Below, piece after piece: positions 1-8,131 of a stretch of DNA of 52,025 nt. The number at the start of each line of letters is the position of its first letter. The stretch's first letter is position 1. Below the pieces are notes generated by a model that ran no database searches, had not been told where the DNA came from, and was given only the letters and a program-made list of their open reading frames with translations. Origin of the DNA: Acidobacteriota bacterium (lineage in GTDB: Bacteria; Acidobacteriota; Blastocatellia; Pyrinomonadales; Pyrinomonadaceae). Position numbers and translations under genes: made by a program. The DNA lies in NCBI GenBank assembly GCA_020200135.1, contig JAIVJI010000101.1, forward strand, positions 1 to 52,025. Reading direction: 5' to 3'.

Positions 1-2
1 TC

Positions 3-110
3 CCCGCCGCGCTCTACACCAGGCCGTCCGCCCACACCGCCGACATGGCCGCCCCCCAAAGCGTCACCGAGAACACGACCAAGCTGCTCGACGGCGAGCA
101 ACCTCAGTAA
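3..110 (+). CDS. 3' end of an unidentified protein
   Basis: One frame stays open from the window edge to a TAA at 108-110. The 35 codons end in a polar tail, ...SVTENTTKLLDGEQPQ. GC-rich third positions and the tight approach to the next gene are compatible with a real C-terminus. No domain can be recognised from so short a tail, and the start lies outside the window. The 80 bases that follow, before the restriction-modification gene, contain a TACAAT hexamer at 123-128 that could be a -10 box, and a small GC hairpin (146-164). Confidence 0.4.
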   Translation, partial: PAALYTRPSAHTADMAAPQSVTENTTKLLDGEQPQ

Positions 111-190
111 GACCGCGTCTGTTACAATCCGCGCGAATACATAGAGGGGCGTCGGGCGCGCCCCTTACCTTACACGTCGGGAGAGTTCTC

Positions 191-3100
191 GTGCGGAGAC
201 TTCAACTCAAGCCTAAGACCGTCAAGTCCTATTACAGCGCGCTCGGGCAGTTCAGGTCGCTCGACGTTTCGCACGAGACGGCGGTGCGCGACGCGTTTCA
301 GGACTTGCTCAAGGAGTGCGGCCGGCAGTTCGGGTGGACGCTCGTGCCCGAGTGGCCTCTCAAGCGCGCGGGCCGGATGCCGCTGCGCGCGGACGGCGCG
401 CTGGTGGACGAGTTTCGTCTGCGGCACGGGCTCTGGGAGGCGAAAGACAGCGCCGACGACCTGCGCCGCGAGGCGAAGAAGAAGCTGGAGCTGGGCTACC
501 CCTCCGACAACATCCTCTTCCAGTCGCCCGAGCGCGCAATCCTCTACCAGAACGGCCGCGAAGTCCTCGACGCCGACATCCGCGAGGCCGAGGGGCTGGC
601 GCGCGCGCTTGAACAGTTCTTCGACTACCAGCCGCCCGCGTACGAGCAGTGGGAGCAGGCGGTCGAAGACTTCCAGACCAAGATACCTGAGTTCGGGCGC
701 GCGCTGACGGAATTGATAGAGAAGGAGCGGCGCGGGAATAAACAGTTCCGCGCGGCGTTCGACGGCTTCTACGAGCTGTGCCGCCAGTCGGTCAACCCGA
801 ACCTGTCGGAGCAGGCGGTCGAGGAGATGCTCATCCAGCACCTCCTCACCGAGCGCATCTTCCGCACGGTCTTTAACAACCCGGACTTCCGCAGCCGCAA
901 CGTCATCGCGCGCGAGATAGAGCGCGTGATAGACGCGCTGACCTCGCAGTCGTTCAGCCGCGACGAGTTCCTGCGCCGGTTCGACTACTTCTACCACGCC
1001 ATCGAAGAGACGGCGCGGACAATTAAGGAGTTCTCGGAGAAGCAGGAGTTTCTCAACACCGTCTACGAGCGATTCTTCCGGGGCTTCTCGGTGCAGGTGG
1101 CGGACACGCACGGCATCGTCTACACGCCGCCGTCAATCGTCTTGTTCATGGTGCGGAGCGTCGAGCATTTACTGCGCGAGCGTTTCGGGAAGTCGCTCGG
1201 CTCGAAGGGCGTACACATCCTCGACCCGTTCGTCGGGACGGGCAACTTCGTCGTCCACTGTATGCAGGAGATTAAGCGGACGCAGTTGGAGCAGAAGTAC
1301 GCGGAGGAACTGCACTGCAACGAGGTGATGCTGCTGCCGTACTACATCGCGTCGATGAACATCGAGCACGCGTACAGTGAGCTGATGGGGAAGTACGAAG
1401 CGTTCGGCGGCATCTGTCTGGTGGACACGTTCGAGCTGGCGGAGGACAGGCAGATGTCCTTCTTCTCGACCGAGAACACCGAGCGCGTCGAACGGCAGAA
1501 GCGGAGCCCCATCACCGTCGTCATTGGCAACCCGCCATACAACCTCAAGCAATTGAATGAGAACGACAATAACAAGAACAGGAAGTACGAGTATGTAGAT
1601 AGACGCGTGACAGAGACATACGCCCGAGATTCACGAGCAACGAACACAAGCGCGCTGGCAGACCCTTACGTGAAGGCGATACGTTGGGCGACAGACCGCA
1701 TCGGCAAGGAAGGCATAGTAGCTTTCATAACGAACAACAGTTTTATAGATGACACCGCGTTCGACGGCGTTAGAAAGAACCTAGAACAAGACTTTGACGA
1801 GATATATATCCTCGATCTTGGAGGCAATGTACGCAAAAACACGAAGCTCTCAGGGACGACGCACAACGTTTTCGGAATACAGGTTGGCGTGAGCATTAGC
1901 ATCTTGGCGCGGAGACGTGAGGAGAAGGGCGCGGCGAAAATCTTCTACGCGCGCACGGACGAATTTTGGCGCAGGGGACAGAAGTATGAATTACTTGACG
2001 AGGCGCGTCACATTGGCGGTATTGAATGGCAGGAAATTGAACCTGACGCGAATTACAACTGGTTGACTGAAGGAATGCAGGATGACTACGAAGAGTTAAT
2101 CTCTATCGGGAATAAAAAGGCAAAGGCTTCAAAAAATGAGACTGTAGATGTCATCTTTAAAATGTTTTCCAACGGAAATGATTCTGGCCGGGATGACTGG
2201 GTTTATAACTTTAACCTTGATGATCTTCTAAAGAACGTAAAGGTATTCGCTGACACATACAATTCCGAGGTTGATCGTTGGCACAGAAACGGTAGACCTG
2301 AAAACATTGATGAGTTCGTCGTCAATGATGAAACTCGTATTAAGTGGACGCGCAACGCTAAAAGAGACTTAAGGCAAGGCCGGTATGCTGTATTTTCATC
2401 TGACAAAGTAATTCATGCTTTATATCGGCCCTTCACGACTCAGTTCCTATACTCAGGAAAAATCTTTAATAAGGAACCCGCATTATTACCCAAAATAGTT
2501 CCTAACATAGAAGCGGAAGCCGAGAACCAAATGATTTGTGTTGGAACGTATGGCAGGAAAGCATTTTCAGTGTTAGCAACAAATTTCAATCCGAATCTGA
2601 ATCTTTATGGCGACCCACACCAAACATTTCCCTTCTACACTTACGACGAGGACGGGACGAACAGGCGCGAGAACGTGACGGATTGGGCGCTGGCGCAGTT
2701 TCGTGAGCGTTACGGCGACAGGAAGATTTCCAAGTGGGACATCTTCCACTACGTCTACGCCGTGCTCCATCATCCGGCCTACCGCGAGCGCTACGCCGCG
2801 AACCTGAAAAGGGAACTGCCGCGCGTCCCCTTCGCGCCCGATTTCCGACAGTTCGCCGAAGCGGGCGCGCGTCTCGCCGAACTGCACGTCAACTACGAGC
2901 GGCAGGCGGAATACCCGCTCGAAAGAATCGAGAACCCCGGCGCCGCGCTCGACTGGCGCGTCGAGCGGATGCGGCTGAGCAAAGACCGTTGCCAAATTGT
3001 CTACAACGACTTCCTCACGCTCTCGGGCGTGCCGCCCGAAGTCTTCGAGTACCGGCTCGGCAACCGCTCCGCGCTCGAATGGGTCATCGACCAGTACCAA

Positions 3101-3274
3101 CTGACGACCGACCGCCGCAGCGGTATCACCAACGACCCCAACCGCGCCGACGACCCGCAATACATCCTCTGCCTCGTCGCGCGCGTCGTCAACGTCAGCC
3201 TCGAAACCGTTAACATAGTTCGCGCACTGCCGAACTTGGGTCTACAACCCGCCGAGAACGTTGAAGCCGTCTGA
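191..3274 (+). CDS. Type ISP-like single-chain restriction-modification enzyme (N6-adenine methyltransferase)
   Basis: A 1027-residue protein that should combine DNA cleavage and N6-adenine methylation in one chain, protecting self DNA and cutting foreign DNA. The N-terminus has a PD-(D/E)xK-like pattern: D68/D73, then E83-A-K85 in GLWEAKDS. Methyltransferase motif I (DPFVGTGNF) begins at residue 345 and motif IV (NPPYN) at 447. The C-terminal half should hold the target recognition domain. It is shorter than full type ISP enzymes (about 1,500-1,600 residues) and I see no helicase motifs, so it may behave more like a type IIG/Eco57I enzyme. The start is GTG at 191, just after a GGGAGAG ribosome-binding site; an ATG is absent nearby. 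Bases 1540-2640 are strikingly AT-rich with different codon use, while both ends match the host composition. No separate specificity or methylase gene flanks it. Domain assignment is solid; cleavage activity is inferred. Confidence 0.9.
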   Translation: MRRLQLKPKTVKSYYSALGQFRSLDVSHETAVRDAFQDLLKECGRQFGWTLVPEWPLKRAGRMPLRADGALVDEFRLRHGLWEAKDSADDLRREAKKKLELGYPSDNILFQSPERAILYQNGREVLDADIREAEGLARALEQFFDYQPPAYEQWEQAVEDFQTKIPEFGRALTELIEKERRGNKQFRAAFDGFYELCRQSVNPNLSEQAVEEMLIQHLLTERIFRTVFNNPDFRSRNVIAREIERVIDALTSQSFSRDEFLRRFDYFYHAIEETARTIKEFSEKQEFLNTVYERFFRGFSVQVADTHGIVYTPPSIVLFMVRSVEHLLRERFGKSLGSKGVHILDPFVGTGNFVVHCMQEIKRTQLEQKYAEELHCNEVMLLPYYIASMNIEHAYSELMGKYEAFGGICLVDTFELAEDRQMSFFSTENTERVERQKRSPITVVIGNPPYNLKQLNENDNNKNRKYEYVDRRVTETYARDSRATNTSALADPYVKAIRWATDRIGKEGIVAFITNNSFIDDTAFDGVRKNLEQDFDEIYILDLGGNVRKNTKLSGTTHNVFGIQVGVSISILARRREEKGAAKIFYARTDEFWRRGQKYELLDEARHIGGIEWQEIEPDANYNWLTEGMQDDYEELISIGNKKAKASKNETVDVIFKMFSNGNDSGRDDWVYNFNLDDLLKNVKVFADTYNSEVDRWHRNGRPENIDEFVVNDETRIKWTRNAKRDLRQGRYAVFSSDKVIHALYRPFTTQFLYSGKIFNKEPALLPKIVPNIEAEAENQMICVGTYGRKAFSVLATNFNPNLNLYGDPHQTFPFYTYDEDGTNRRENVTDWALAQFRERYGDRKISKWDIFHYVYAVLHHPAYRERYAANLKRELPRVPFAPDFRQFAEAGARLAELHVNYERQAEYPLERIENPGAALDWRVERMRLSKDRCQIVYNDFLTLSGVPPEVFEYRLGNRSALEWVIDQYQLTTDRRSGITNDPNRADDPQYILCLVARVVNVSLETVNIVRALPNLGLQPAENVEAV

Positions 3275-3307
3275 AACTCGATTGTAAATCCGCCGCCGAG
3301 GCTTATA

Positions 3308-3493
3308 TGTTGGCGCGGAAAACACCGTGCCCGCGTGGAAAACACCATATCAGCGTGTCACGCCACCGTATCAGCGTGCTCCGCCCCCATATCGGCGCGG
3401 AAAAGTCCGCAAAAACGTGTCACGGTCACGTATCGGCACGTTCAGATAAGATATTTTTTACCTCCGGCGCCGTATCGGTGTGGAAAAGTCCAA
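3308..3493. repeat. Degenerate tandem array with 20-21-bp phasing
   Basis: Copies of a TATCRGCGYG core begin at 3348, 3369, 3390, 3431 and 3473. Weaker copies sit in phase at 3308 and 3328, and eroded units at 3411 and 3452. Spacings are 20 or 21 bp, or twice that. Several units continue with GGAAAACACC or GGAAAAGTCC. The array fills most of the 303-bp gap between the restriction enzyme and birA. It is open as protein upstream of birA, but I take it as noncoding because the likely birA ATG is at 3578. Function is unknown; phased protein binding or a decaying minisatellite are both possible. Confidence 0.65.
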
Positions 3494-3577
3494 ATCAACA
3501 GCACCGCGAACGGTGGCCAGCGATACTGTTCGCGTGCGGGCGCGACGCGCTATAGAATTCTCCGCGCCGACATCAAA

Positions 3578-4351
3578 ATGACTCAGCGATTGACCCCGAC
3601 CATCCTGCGTTTCGAGTCGCTGCCTTCGACCAACACCGAGGCGGCGCGGCAGGCCGCGCGCGGCGCGCACGAGGGCTTGTGCGTCGTGGCGCGCGAGCAG
3701 ACGGCCGGGCGCGGGCGCCGCGAGCGCTCGTGGGTCTCGCCGAAGGACGCGGGGCTTTACCTGAGCGTCGTGCTGCGCCCTCGATTCGAGCCGCGCGACT
3801 GGCCGCTCATCACGCTCGCGGCGGCGCTGGCCGCGCGCGAAGCGCTCTCCGAAGTCTGCGGCCTCGAAGCCGACATCAAGTGGCCCAACGACCTCCTGGC
3901 CGGCGGGCGTAAGCTCTGCGGCATCCTCGCCGAGACGGCCGAGGGCGCGCGCGGCCGCGCCGTCGTCCTCGGCGTCGGCGTCAACCTCAACGAGCGCGCC
4001 TTCCCCGAAGAGATACGCGGCACCGCCACCTCGGTCGAAGGCGAGACCGGCCGCGCGCCCGACGCGGAACAACTGCTCGCCGCGCTGCTCCGCGCGCTCG
4101 CCACGCGCTACGAGGCGCTGCACGCGCCCGGCGGCGGCGACGCGACCCTGCGCGACTGGGAGGCGCACTCTACTTACGCGCGCGAACGCCGCGTCAGCGT
4201 CCGGCTCGCCGGCGAGTCTTTTGAAGGCACCACGCGCGGCCTCGCCCCCGACGGCGCGCTCCGCGTCGAGACCGACGCCGGCACCATCAGAGCCGTCACG
4301 GCCGGCGACGTGACGGCGTTGAGAGGCATTCACATGGATGGACAGGATTGA
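3578..4351 (+). CDS. birA: Biotin--[acetyl-CoA-carboxylase] ligase, monofunctional
   Basis: A 257-residue BirA ligase that activates biotin with ATP and attaches it to the biotin carrier protein of acetyl-CoA carboxylase. The ATP/biotin loop GRGRRERSW is at residues 44-52, KWPNDL at 101-106, then the catalytic-lysine region GGRKLCGILAE and GVGVNLN. There is no N-terminal helix-turn-helix, so it is the short class I form and not a repressor. I chose the ATG at 3578 because the family begins just before the LPSTN segment; extending upstream would translate the 21-bp repeat array. A TATAGAAT box at 3551-3558 could be the -10 of its promoter. Its last residues (IHMDGQD) and stop are encoded inside the left arm of an inverted repeat, so that element has probably replaced the native C-terminus. 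It lies two genes upstream of coaX, a common pairing. Confidence 0.93.
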   Translation: MTQRLTPTILRFESLPSTNTEAARQAARGAHEGLCVVAREQTAGRGRRERSWVSPKDAGLYLSVVLRPRFEPRDWPLITLAAALAAREALSEVCGLEADIKWPNDLLAGGRKLCGILAETAEGARGRAVVLGVGVNLNERAFPEEIRGTATSVEGETGRAPDAEQLLAALLRALATRYEALHAPGGGDATLRDWEAHSTYARERRVSVRLAGESFEGTTRGLAPDGALRVETDAGTIRAVTAGDVTALRGIHMDGQD

Positions 4352-4433
4352 CAGGATTTAGGAATTAAGATTTCAAATCTCACAGTTGAATTCTTTACTT
4401 CCCATCCTGTTCACCCTGTCCATCCATGTGAAT
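4328..4433. repeat. 30-bp inverted repeat pair (GATGGACAGGAT type) at the birA 3' end
   Basis: The left arm, 4328-4357, and right arm, 4404-4433, match at about 27 of 30 positions when one is reverse-complemented. The arms start with ATTCACATGGATGGACAGG. The 46-base loop is AT-rich, unlike its surroundings. The left arm contains the birA stop codon. The right arm ends 8 bases before the glycosyltransferase ATG. RNA from this stretch would form a long hairpin that could stabilise or terminate the birA transcript. The layout resembles a small dispersed palindromic element. Confidence 0.85.
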
Positions 4434-4441
4434 TCATACTT

Positions 4442-5728
4442 ATGAAAAAGATCGTCATCTCGACAGTCGGGTCTTTCGGCGACGTGCACCCGTACGTGGC
4501 GATTGCGCTGGAGCTGAAGCGGCGCGGCCACCGACCCGTCATCGCCACCTCAGAGATTTACCGCGAGAAGACCGACGCGCTCGGGCTTGAGCTGCACGCC
4601 GTCCCGCCCGACATGCCGGGCTACGACCAGCCCGAGGAGGTCGCGCGGATGGTGGCGGAGCTGGTGGACACCAAGAAGGGGCCGGAGCGCGTCTTCGAGC
4701 GGTTCATCAACCCGCACCTGCGCGGGACGTACGACGCGCTCGCCGAGGCCACGCGCGACGCCGACCTGCTCGTGACGCACGTGCTGTCGCTCGCCGGCCC
4801 GCCGCTGGTCGAGAAGACCGGAATCAAGTGGGTCTCGACCGTGCTCGCACCCATCTCGATGTTCTCCAACTACGACCCGCCGGTCTTCCCGCAGATGCCG
4901 TGGCTCTACCACGTGCTCAAGATTCACCCGTCGGTGTCGCGCGCGGCGATGCGCGTCGGCCGCTGGAAGCTCGACCAGTTGGCCGCGCCGCTCTACCGGC
5001 TGCGCGCGGAGCTTGGGCTCAAGCGCGGCGGCAACCCGATGCTCGAAGGCCAGCACTCGCCGCGCCTGGTGCTCGCGCTCTTCTCGTCGGTCATCGCGCC
5101 GCGCCAGCCCGACTGGCCGCCACAGACGCGCGTCACCGGCTTCCCCTTCTACGACCGGCGCGACCGCGCGGGCGACCCGGCGGAAGCGCTCGACCCCGCG
5201 CTCCTGAAATTCCTCGACGCGGGCGAGCCGCCGGTCGTCTTCACGCTCGGCTCGTCTGCCGTCTACGTGGCCGGCGACTTCTACCGCGAGTCTATCGAGG
5301 CGGCGCGCGCCGCGGGGGTGCGCGCGCTGCTGCTCGTCGGCGAACAGAGCAACCGCCCGCCCGACCTGCCCGAGTCCGCCGCCGCGTTCGACTACGCGCC
5401 CTACGGCGAGCTGCTGCCGCGCGCGCGCGCGGTCGTACACCAGGGCGGCATCGGCACGACCGCGCAGGGCCTGCGCGCCGGCATCCCCGCCATCGTCGTC
5501 CCCTTCAGCCACGACCAGTTCGACAACGGGGCTCGGGTCGAGCGCGCGGGCGTCGGCCGCGTGCTCCCGCGCTCAAAGTACAACGCCGCGAGCGCCGCCG
5601 GAGAATTGCGCGCGCTGCTCGCGGATGAGAGTTACACTACGCGCGCGGTGGAAGTCGGCCGACGGGTGCGCTCGGAAGACGGCGCGACGGCCGCCGCCGA
5701 CGCGATCGAAGAAGTGCTGAGAGGGTGA
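4442..5728 (+). CDS. GT1-family (UGT/MGT-like) glycosyltransferase
   Basis: A 428-residue GT-B fold enzyme, the usual length for the family. The N-terminal acceptor half opens with KIVISTVGSFGDVHPYVAIA, as in macrolide and sterol glucosyltransferases. The C-terminal donor half carries VFTLGSSAVY and the nucleotide-sugar motif HQGGIGTTAQGLRAGIP. It should move a sugar from a UDP/TDP-sugar to a small lipophilic acceptor in the cytoplasm; donor and acceptor cannot be told from sequence. The ATG at 4442 has no clear Shine-Dalgarno sequence and lies right behind the birA inverted repeat, so expression may depend on transcription running through from birA. Its stop is 7 bases before coaX, so it shares an operon with that gene. 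No other sugar-pathway genes are nearby. Confidence 0.88.
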   Translation: MKKIVISTVGSFGDVHPYVAIALELKRRGHRPVIATSEIYREKTDALGLELHAVPPDMPGYDQPEEVARMVAELVDTKKGPERVFERFINPHLRGTYDALAEATRDADLLVTHVLSLAGPPLVEKTGIKWVSTVLAPISMFSNYDPPVFPQMPWLYHVLKIHPSVSRAAMRVGRWKLDQLAAPLYRLRAELGLKRGGNPMLEGQHSPRLVLALFSSVIAPRQPDWPPQTRVTGFPFYDRRDRAGDPAEALDPALLKFLDAGEPPVVFTLGSSAVYVAGDFYRESIEAARAAGVRALLLVGEQSNRPPDLPESAAAFDYAPYGELLPRARAVVHQGGIGTTAQGLRAGIPAIVVPFSHDQFDNGARVERAGVGRVLPRSKYNAASAAGELRALLADESYTTRAVEVGRRVRSEDGATAAADAIEEVLRG

Positions 5729-5735
5729 GGGCGGA

Positions 5736-6518
5736 ATGTTACTCGTGATGGACGTGGGGAACACGAACACTTCGCTCGGAGTGTTCGAGGGCGAGCGGCT
5801 GGCGTGGCACTGGCGCCTGACGACCGAGCGCGCGCGGACGGTGGACGAGTACGGCGTCCACGCGCGCAACCTGTTCGAGTTCGCGGGGCTCGACTTCAAG
5901 GCCATCACGGCGGTCGCCATCGCCTCGGTCGTGCCGCAGCTCGACTACACCCTGAAGCGTCTGGCGGAGGTCTACTTTCAACGCACGCCGCTCTTCGTGG
6001 ACGAGGCGGCGGAGACCGGGCTGACGATTCTCTACGACCCGCCCTCGGACGTGGGCGCAGACCGCATCGTGGACGCCGTCGCCGCCGTCCACAAGTACGG
6101 CGCGCCCTGCATCGTCGTGGACTTCGGCACGGCGACCAACTTCGAGGTGATAGACGAAGGCGGGCGCTACCTCGGCGGCGTCATCACGCCCGGCATCTCG
6201 ATCTCGACCGACGCGCTGTTCGCGCGCGCCGCGCGCCTGCCGCGCGTCGGCATCGAGCGCCCGCACACGGTCATCGGCACCTCGACCGCCGCCGCCATCC
6301 AGTCCGGTCTCTACTACGGCTACGCGGGGCTGGTGGACGGCATCCTGCGGCGGATGATAGAGGAGCTGGGGCGGCGCCCGCGCGTCGTCGCCACGGGCGG
6401 CCTCGCCCCGCTCATCGCCACCGCCTCCGAGTTCATCGACGAGGTGGACGAGACGCTCACGCTCGACGGCCTGCGGCTCGTCTACGAGATGAACCGCGGC
6501 CGCGTCCCGGAAGGTTGA
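5736..6518 (+). CDS. coaX: Type III pantothenate kinase
   Basis: A 260-residue ASKHA-fold kinase that phosphorylates pantothenate, the first step of coenzyme A synthesis. Family motifs are in order: DVGNTNT (residues 6-12), SVVPQ, PPSDVGADRIVDAVAA, DFGTATNF, GGVITPG and the C-terminal ATGGLAPLI. Length is typical. The ATG follows the glycosyltransferase stop by 7 bases, with a purine-rich GAGGGCGGA as ribosome-binding site. Neighbouring birA links biotin and CoA cofactor supply, a frequent arrangement. Type III kinases generally are not feedback-inhibited by CoA (family knowledge). Confidence 0.95.
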   Translation: MLLVMDVGNTNTSLGVFEGERLAWHWRLTTERARTVDEYGVHARNLFEFAGLDFKAITAVAIASVVPQLDYTLKRLAEVYFQRTPLFVDEAAETGLTILYDPPSDVGADRIVDAVAAVHKYGAPCIVVDFGTATNFEVIDEGGRYLGGVITPGISISTDALFARAARLPRVGIERPHTVIGTSTAAAIQSGLYYGYAGLVDGILRRMIEELGRRPRVVATGGLAPLIATASEFIDEVDETLTLDGLRLVYEMNRGRVPEG

Positions 6519-6527
6519 GCCGCGCCC

Positions 6528-6550
6528 CCGCAGACGATAGATGTCTGTGG
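6528..6550 (+). terminator. Possible coaX hairpin; otherwise empty 6519-6727 gap
   Basis: An 8-bp stem (6528-6535 with 6543-6550, one G-T pair) and a 7-base loop follow the coaX stop by 9 bases. No U-tract follows, so a role as intrinsic terminator is weak. A second small stem, CGAACGT/ACGTTCG, lies around 6562-6583. The remainder of the 209-bp gap shows no gene; a TTGACT at 6628 lacks a convincing -10 partner. Confidence 0.35.
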
Positions 6551-6727
6551 GCTCCGCACGGCGAACGTTGACGCTTACGTTCGGAGGATTCGACTGCGAA
6601 GGCTTTTCTACCGGCTCCTGGCTCGCTCTTGACTATTCCCCGCGCGCTGTTCATTCTTGCAGCGCAGGTTCGAGGGGCTTTCACCTGGCCGAATCCTTCT
6701 GAAGAAATTTCCGGTCGCCGACAAGTG

Positions 6728-7549
6728 ATGGACAGAGCCGAGGCGGCGCGCGCCGCCGCCGTAGACGCGGGGCGCGCGCCCCTGAACTATTTCAACTACT
6801 TCACCGAGATCGAAGAGGCGTTCATCCGCCGGCGCGGCAAGCACCTTCTGGTCAGCCCGCTCGACTGGTCTTTGATGGAGAGCTGGAAGGCGATGGGCAT
6901 CCCGCTCCACGTCGTGCTGCGCGGCATCGAGAAGTCTTTCGACTCCTACGAGGCGCGCCCGCGCAACCGCAGCGTCAAGACGCTCTTCTACTGCCAGGAG
7001 GAGGTCGAGGCGCAGTTCGCCGAGTGGGTTGAATCGCAGACCGGCGCGCGGCGCGACGCGGCCGCGTCGGCCGCCGGCGGAGGCGACGCGCCCGTTGACA
7101 AGGAGGACGTCCCGGCGGCGGACGACGCGCGCGGCCTCCCTTTCCCGCGCGCGGTCATCGCGGCGCACCTCTCCGCCGGCCGCGAAGGTCTGGAGCGCGC
7201 GCTGGAGAGGCGGAGGGCGCGCGGCGTGGACGACGCCGTGTGCGAGGCGCTCGCGCGCGCGCGCGCGCGGCTCGAAGAGCTGGCCGCAGACTTCGGCCGC
7301 GCGGCGCGCCCCGACGCGGAGCTGCTCGAAGCCTCGCTCACGGACCTCGAAGGTCTCATCGACCGCGCGCTGCGCGCCTCGCTCGACGGGGGCGCGCTCG
7401 AAGAGGCCCGCGCCGAGGCCGCCGGGCAGTTGAAGCCTTACCGCGCGCGCATGGAGCGCGCGACCTACGAGCAGACGCTCGACAACCTTGTGGCCAAGTC
7501 ACTGCGCGAGGCGGCCGGCGTCCCGCGTCTCAGTCTGTTCTACCTCTAA
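6728..7549 (+). CDS. Hypothetical protein
   Basis: A 273-residue soluble protein that I do not recognise. The N-terminal part is the most protein-like: NYFNYFTEIEEAFIRRRGKH followed by LLVSPLDWSLMESWKAMGIP and a stretch around HVVLRGIEKSFD, with many aromatic and charged residues, suggesting a small conserved domain of about 90 residues. The rest is Ala/Arg/Glu-rich with long predicted helices and looks like coiled coil. There is no signal peptide or membrane segment. I start at ATG 6728; the frame is open to 6629, but the upstream extension reads as poor protein. It ends 36 bases before the next membrane-protein gene and may be co-transcribed. No function is proposed. Confidence 0.7.
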   Translation: MDRAEAARAAAVDAGRAPLNYFNYFTEIEEAFIRRRGKHLLVSPLDWSLMESWKAMGIPLHVVLRGIEKSFDSYEARPRNRSVKTLFYCQEEVEAQFAEWVESQTGARRDAAASAAGGGDAPVDKEDVPAADDARGLPFPRAVIAAHLSAGREGLERALERRRARGVDDAVCEALARARARLEELAADFGRAARPDAELLEASLTDLEGLIDRALRASLDGGALEEARAEAAGQLKPYRARMERATYEQTLDNLVAKSLREAAGVPRLSLFYL

Positions 7550-7585
7550 GACCGAACTCCCCCGAGGGGTGAAGGAGCATTCCAG

Positions 7586-7993
7586 ATGGCGAAATATCAG
7601 ATCAGGCGCATGGGCGTCTTCTCCTGCGCCAAAATTTACGCGGTCGTCATGGCCGCCTTCGGCGTCATCATCGGCGTCATTTACGGGCTGATCTTTATGG
7701 TCGTCGGCGGCGCGATGATGGCCGGCGGCGGGCGCGACTCCGGCGCGGCGGGCGCGAGCAGCCTCGTCATCGGCGTCGTCATGATGGTCGCCATCCCCGT
7801 CATCTACGGCGTCATCGGCTTCGTCGCGGGCGCCATCGGCGGCGTCGTCTACAACATCGCCGCGGGGTTTGTCGGCGGCATCGAGCTTGAGCTGGAGAGC
7901 ATGGAAGGCGGCGGCTACTCCACCCCGCCCGCGCCCGGCTGGGGCGAACAGCCGCCCCACCAGGCCGGCCAGCAGCAGCAGTACCCGTACTGA
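7586..7993 (+). CDS. DUF3566-like small membrane protein
   Basis: A 135-residue protein that starts with YQIRRMGVFSCAKIYAVVMA and has two to three hydrophobic helices rich in Gly, Val and Ile (about residues 18-45, 56-80 and possibly 80-95). The conserved GGIELELE segment, typical of DUF3566-like proteins, follows at about 106-113. The tail is rich in Pro, Gln and Gly. The ATG has a good GAAGGAG ribosome-binding site. The biochemical role of the family is not established. It lies 36 bases after the preceding hypothetical gene. Confidence 0.72.
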   Translation: MAKYQIRRMGVFSCAKIYAVVMAAFGVIIGVIYGLIFMVVGGAMMAGGGRDSGAAGASSLVIGVVMMVAIPVIYGVIGFVAGAIGGVVYNIAAGFVGGIELELESMEGGGYSTPPAPGWGEQPPHQAGQQQQYPY

Positions 7994-8000
7994 GGAAGGG

Positions 8001-8123
8001 AGTAGACAGTAGTCAGTAGACAGTAGCCGGTAGCGCTCCGCGTCTCGGTCGTGGACGTTGACACCCAGACGATTCGACAGAGGGTGCTTTCTACGGGCTA
8101 CTGACTACTGACTACTGTCTACT
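8001..8123. repeat. 33-bp inverted repeat pair built of GTAGACA/GTAGTCA units
   Basis: The arms 8001-8033 and 8091-8123 match at about 31 of 33 positions. They are built from short repeats such as AGTAGACAGTAGTCAGTAG, and enclose a 57-base GC-rich loop. The element fills the whole gap between the DUF3566 stop and the rRNA methyltransferase ATG at 8132. A transcript would fold into a very long hairpin. It resembles a miniature dispersed palindrome more than a classical terminator, since there is no U-tract. Confidence 0.85.
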
Positions 8124-8131
8124 GATTTCCA

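Noticed and set aside
3308..3493. CRISPR array
   Set aside because: The units are only 20-21 bp, degenerate and directly adjacent with no unique spacers; there are no cas genes.
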